From the NCBI GenBank assembly GCA_040414495.1, contig JBEDUI010000022.1:1-32029 (forward strand): 32,029 bases of DNA, given 5' to 3'. Position 1 is the first letter of the stretch, and every line of letters starts with the position of its first letter. The position numbers and the translations under genes are program-made. This DNA is from DATAVB01 sp040414495 (GTDB lineage: Bacteria > Actinomycetota > Actinomycetes > Mycobacteriales > QHCD01). This document shows, in pieces, positions 29,367 through 32,029 of this stretch. The notes beneath the pieces are model-generated. The model was given only the letters and a program-made list of their open reading frames with translations, was not told where the DNA came from and did not search any database.

Positions 29367-30722
29367 ATGACCGTCACCCAGAAACGCCTACTCCGTACTG
29401 AAATTCCCGGACCAAAATCGCTCGAATTGCATGCGCGGAGAAACCGGGCCGTACCATCCGGGGTCAGCACGGCGCTGCCGATCTACATCACCGACGCCGG
29501 CGGTGGAATCGTGGTCGATGTCGATGGCAACCAGCTGATCGACTTCGGCTCCGGTATCGCCGTTGTGTCGGTCGGAAACGCCGCGCCGGGGGTGGTTTCG
29601 GCGGTACGTGATCAGGTCGGGCGGTTCACCCACACCTGCTTCATGATCACCCCGTACGAGGGGTATGTGGCGGTCGCGGAATTGCTGAACGAGCTGACAC
29701 CCGGAAGCCATGAAAAACGCTCGGCGCTGTTCAATTCCGGGGCCGAAGCGGTCGAAAATGCCGTGAAGATCGCCCGGCATTACACCGGTCGGCCGGCCGT
29801 TGTCGCGTTCGAGCACGCCTATCACGGCCGGACCAATTTGGCGCTGGCCCTGACGGCGAAGAACATGCCGTACAAACACCGCTTCGGCCCGTTCGCGAAC
29901 GAGATCTACCGGGTGCCGATGGCTTATCCGTTTCGGTGGCCGACCGGCCCGGACAATTGCGCGGCCGAAGCGTTTGAGTTGTTCGTGGAATTGGTGCACA
30001 CCCAGGTCGGTGAGACGAATACGGCCGCGGTGATCGTGGAGCCGATCCAGGGCGAGGGCGGTTTCGTGGTGCCGGCGCCGGGATTCCTGCCGCAGGTCGC
30101 CCGCTGGTGCGCCGACAACGACATTCTGCTCATCGCTGATGAGATCCAGACCGGGTTCTGCCGGACCGGGGACTGGTTCGCCTGCGAGCACGAGCAGGTC
30201 GTACCGGACCTGATCACCACGGCGAAGGCGATCGCCGGCGGGTTGCCGTTGGCCGCGGTGACCGGTCGGGCGCAGGTCATGGATGCCATTCATTCCGGCG
30301 GTCTGGGTGGGACGTACGGCGGCAATCCGGTCGCCTGCGCGGCGGCGCTCGGAGCGATCGAGACGATGCGTTCGGAGGACTTATGCCGGGCCGCCCGGCG
30401 GATCGAGTTGGTGATGAAACCGCGGCTGGAGGCGTTCGCGCAGCGGTACGACGTGATCGGTGATGTCCGCGGCCGCGGGGCGATGCTGGCGGTGGAACTG
30501 GTTGCCGGTCGCGGTTCGAAGGAGCCGAATCCGGCGCTGACGACGGCCCTGTCGACCGCCTGTCACCGGAACGGGCTGATCACCCTGACCGCCGGCACAT
30601 TCGGGAACGTGCTGCGTTTCCTGCCGCCGCTGGTGATCGAGGACGCGCTGCTGCACGAAGGCCTGGACATCATCGAGTCGGCGTTGCGAGAAATCCAGCT
30701 CTCCGGCGCCGGCCCGAATTGA
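29367..30722 (+). CDS. gabT: 4-aminobutyrate aminotransferase (GabT-type class III aminotransferase)
   Basis: A 451-residue PLP-dependent class III aminotransferase, closest in pattern to bacterial GabT, which converts 4-aminobutyrate and 2-oxoglutarate to succinic semialdehyde and glutamate. Visible features are GSGIAVVSVGN, the cofactor-phosphate region FNSGAEAVENAVKIAR, AYHGRT, VIVEPIQGEGGF, ADEIQTGFCRTG (with the PLP-pyridine Asp), and the Schiff-base Lys287 in TTAKAIAGGLPL. GGTYGGNPVACAAAL follows as expected. The ATG at 29367 has GGAGGAG (29357-29363) immediately upstream. No succinic semialdehyde dehydrogenase gene adjoins it. Related omega-amino acid substrates such as beta-alanine or 5-aminovalerate cannot be excluded. 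Confidence 0.9.
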   Translation: MTVTQKRLLRTEIPGPKSLELHARRNRAVPSGVSTALPIYITDAGGGIVVDVDGNQLIDFGSGIAVVSVGNAAPGVVSAVRDQVGRFTHTCFMITPYEGYVAVAELLNELTPGSHEKRSALFNSGAEAVENAVKIARHYTGRPAVVAFEHAYHGRTNLALALTAKNMPYKHRFGPFANEIYRVPMAYPFRWPTGPDNCAAEAFELFVELVHTQVGETNTAAVIVEPIQGEGGFVVPAPGFLPQVARWCADNDILLIADEIQTGFCRTGDWFACEHEQVVPDLITTAKAIAGGLPLAAVTGRAQVMDAIHSGGLGGTYGGNPVACAAALGAIETMRSEDLCRAARRIELVMKPRLEAFAQRYDVIGDVRGRGAMLAVELVAGRGSKEPNPALTTALSTACHRNGLITLTAGTFGNVLRFLPPLVIEDALLHEGLDIIESALREIQLSGAGPN

Positions 30723-30744
30723 TCGGGCCGGCACAGCGGATGAA

Positions 30745-31425
30745 TTACGGCTGATCCGGGTTACCGGGGCCCGGCTGAATGCTATAGACGCTCAGCTGCG
30801 GATCCGGCGTAGTACCGGCACATCCGGTCGTGCCGCTGGGCAGCGGAATGAACATGGCCGCGGTGTCATCCGGCGCGTAAACCCGGTAGCCGCGCACCGG
30901 TGTCTCCTTGCAGGCGCTCGGGTCGAATACGCCGGGATTAACGGAGTGGATGACCGTGGAGGCCACATCTCCCGGCTGCAGTGTGATCTGCGGTCGCATG
31001 CCGCCGTCCCGGGTCGCCGCCGCTCCGACCTGGTGTCCATCATCACCGGTCACATAGGACACTCCGGGAAATCCGACGATGACGCACGCCTGCGAGCCGC
31101 TATTGGTGAAGCGCAGTACGCGTTCCTGTTGGTTCATTCCGGCGTCGCCAGCGCCGAAGCTGAGCTTCAGCGAATTCGCCTTACATTCTGGCGTGACCGC
31201 GGAACTGTGGTGCTCGACCTGTGTGGAGGTCATGGTCTCGCTGTTGCTGCTCTGCTTGGCCGCGATGTGCGCCGCGGTGTGCTGCTGGCCGACTGGGGCG
31301 ACGCCATGATCGCCCGGGCCGGCCGCCGCGGATCCACCGGCACCCGAGCAGCCCGTGACGGCGAGGGCCGCCAGAGCTCCGGCCGTGATCAACAGACTGG
31401 GTGCCGCTACGCGCTTGGTGTTCAT
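30745..31425 (-). CDS. DUF4232-like secreted lipoprotein
   Basis: A 226-residue lipoprotein. The signal peptide (MNTKRVAAPSLLITAGALAALAVTGC) ends with lipobox VTGC, Cys26. A low-complexity Ala/Gly/Ser/His linker of about 50 residues is followed by a beta-sandwich domain beginning CKANSLKLSFGAGDAGMNQQERVLRFTNSG, containing CVIVGFPGVSYV and ending near DPQLSVYSIQPG. This matches the DUF4232 pattern common in actinobacterial surface proteins. Paired cysteines (Cys81, Cys113 and others) may form disulfides outside the cell. GGAGGT 5 bases before the ATG at 31425 supports the start. It converges on gabT and diverges from the ArsR gene. Function unknown. Confidence 0.85.
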   Translation of the reverse strand: MNTKRVAAPSLLITAGALAALAVTGCSGAGGSAAAGPGDHGVAPVGQQHTAAHIAAKQSSNSETMTSTQVEHHSSAVTPECKANSLKLSFGAGDAGMNQQERVLRFTNSGSQACVIVGFPGVSYVTGDDGHQVGAAATRDGGMRPQITLQPGDVASTVIHSVNPGVFDPSACKETPVRGYRVYAPDDTAAMFIPLPSGTTGCAGTTPDPQLSVYSIQPGPGNPDQP

Positions 31426-31578
31426 CGGGTACCTCCGGTATCGCGCTCGTGCCTGACAACTGGTGTGATGCCCGGTTCAGCCGGCGCGTTCGGAGGATTG
31501 GCCCGACTGTGAACTAGGACAACTTGTCGCAACCTTTCCGGTGTGGACGGTGTCCAGGTCGGACTTGTAAAAGGATGG

Positions 31579-31588
31579 CTTATATAAG
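31579..31588. promoter_or_regulatory. AT-rich palindrome at the start of the ArsR-family gene
   Basis: CTTATATAAG is perfectly palindromic and overlaps the first base of the GTG start. It is strikingly AT-rich here, and could serve as a -10 region and as an autoregulatory operator. If it is a -10 box, the true translation start would lie downstream, for example at GTG 31612. Confidence 0.4.
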
Positions 31589-31977
31589 TGAGCGCTGATA
31601 TTGTACGGGCCGTGCATGCGCTTGATGTGCTTGGTGACCCGGTGCGCCGCCGGATCCTGGAGTTGCTGGCCGAAGGCGAGTCGACGTCAGGAGCGGTGTG
31701 CGAGCGCATCCGGGCGGAGTTCGGGATCAGTCAGCCCGCGGTGTCCCAGCACCTGAGGGTCTTGCGGGAGGCCGGTTTCGCCACGGTGCGGGCCGAGGGG
31801 ACGCGACGGTTGTACGCGGTCAATTCGGCGCCGCTGCGTGATGTCGATACCTGGCTTGACCAATTCCGCCGGTTCTGGACGCCGCACCTGGATGCATTGG
31901 GCACCGAATTGGCCCGCGGTAAACGCGAGCGTCGCGTCCGTTCCCAGTCCCGATCCGAACAGGAGAAATCCAGATGA
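31588..31977 (+). CDS. ArsR/SdpR-family winged-helix repressor
   Basis: A 129-residue ArsR-superfamily regulator. It shows the standard order LDVLGDPVRRRILELLAEGE, recognition helix region GISQPAVSQHLRVLREAGFATVRAEGTRRLYAVNSAPLRDVDTWLDQF, and a basic C-terminal tail. The CxC-type metal ligands of classical ArsR/SmtB proteins are lacking, which fits the SdpR-like branch that senses a partner protein or an unknown ligand. Its stop overlaps the start of an SRPBCC-type gene by ATGA; ArsR plus SRPBCC (AHSA1-like) pairs are common in actinobacteria. GTG 31588 is the annotated start. An SD-like AAAGGA is 12-13 bases upstream, and GTG 31612 is an alternative start. Confidence 0.88.
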   Translation: MSADIVRAVHALDVLGDPVRRRILELLAEGESTSGAVCERIRAEFGISQPAVSQHLRVLREAGFATVRAEGTRRLYAVNSAPLRDVDTWLDQFRRFWTPHLDALGTELARGKRERRVRSQSRSEQEKSR

Positions 31978-32029
31978 TCGATATCGTCGCGCAACTGAAT
32001 GCCGTACAGCGTCGGGTCGGCGCTCGCAC
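31974..32029 (+). CDS. Partial gene, probable SRPBCC/AHSA1-like protein (N-terminus only)
   Basis: Only the first 18 codons (MIDIVAQLNAVQRRVGAR) are inside the window. The ATG overlaps the stop of the ArsR gene (ATGA) and has AGGAG (31961-31965) 8 bases upstream, so the start is well supported. The opening MIDIVAQLNAVxRxVG is what I remember for SRPBCC-domain proteins encoded beside SdpR-like ArsR regulators. The rest lies beyond the window. Confidence 0.65.
   Translation, partial: MIDIVAQLNAVQRRVGAR

Overview
The window is about 32 kb of high-GC DNA from an actinobacterium. This is supported by strong purine-rich ribosome-binding sites, GTG and TTG starts, lipoproteins of actinobacterial type (including a DUF4232-like one), a streptomycin-kinase-type phosphotransferase, a PhyH dioxygenase and a good match to the actinobacterial iron box (IdeR/DmdR type). 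I cannot name the genus. No tRNA, rRNA, CRISPR array or complete insertion sequence is visible.

Layout. (1) 1-3.5 kb: a short-chain dehydrogenase, an aminoglycoside-phosphotransferase-like kinase, a lipoprotein of unknown role and a small SnoaL/NTF2-fold protein. (2) 3.5-13.3 kb: a catabolic block. A seven-gene minus-strand operon (acyl-CoA ligase, SchA/CurD-like small protein, aldehyde dehydrogenase, CoA-transferase-fold B and A subunits, zinc-ribbon/OB-fold protein, thiolase) faces a PadR-type regulator. An 18-bp perfect palindrome that holds both putative -10 boxes separates them. Downstream of the regulator lies a second, plus-strand CoA-transferase A/B pair. The two pairs differ: the second B subunit has the expected ESG catalytic glutamate, while the first lacks it and resembles the IpdAB ring-opening hydrolases of steroid catabolism. 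Together they suggest CoA activation, ring or beta-keto cleavage and thiolysis of an unidentified acid.

(3) 13.3-17.6 kb: an orphan Tat-lipoprotein sugar-binding protein with a LacI-like operator, then a long non-coding stretch. That stretch holds a 132-133-bp tandem repeat array, a perfect hairpin, and the frameshifted remnant of an IucA/IucC-type siderophore synthetase C-terminus. The remnant still carries an iron box and a strong ribosome-binding site. A PhyH dioxygenase and a MazG-like pyrophosphohydrolase follow. (4) 17.6-21.4 kb: a translationally coupled heterodimeric ABC exporter. (5) 21.4-24.0 kb: an 853-residue protein joining an XPD/DinG-like helicase, a helical TPR-like region and a PD-(D/E)xK-like nuclease motif. 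It is the best candidate here for an undescribed nucleic-acid-processing or defence gene.

(6) 24.6-32.0 kb: an orphan family-3 solute-binding lipoprotein, a MITE-like element, a CPA2 antiporter, a nucleoside hydrolase, an HTH protein, a GabT-type aminotransferase, a DUF4232-like lipoprotein, and an ArsR/SRPBCC pair cut by the window end.

Intergenic spacers are rich in repeats: a mobile-looking 74-82-bp palindromic element present twice in opposite orientation, 13-bp and 17-bp tandem repeats, and several long perfect inverted repeats. All functional assignments come from reading motifs by eye. No database search was run.
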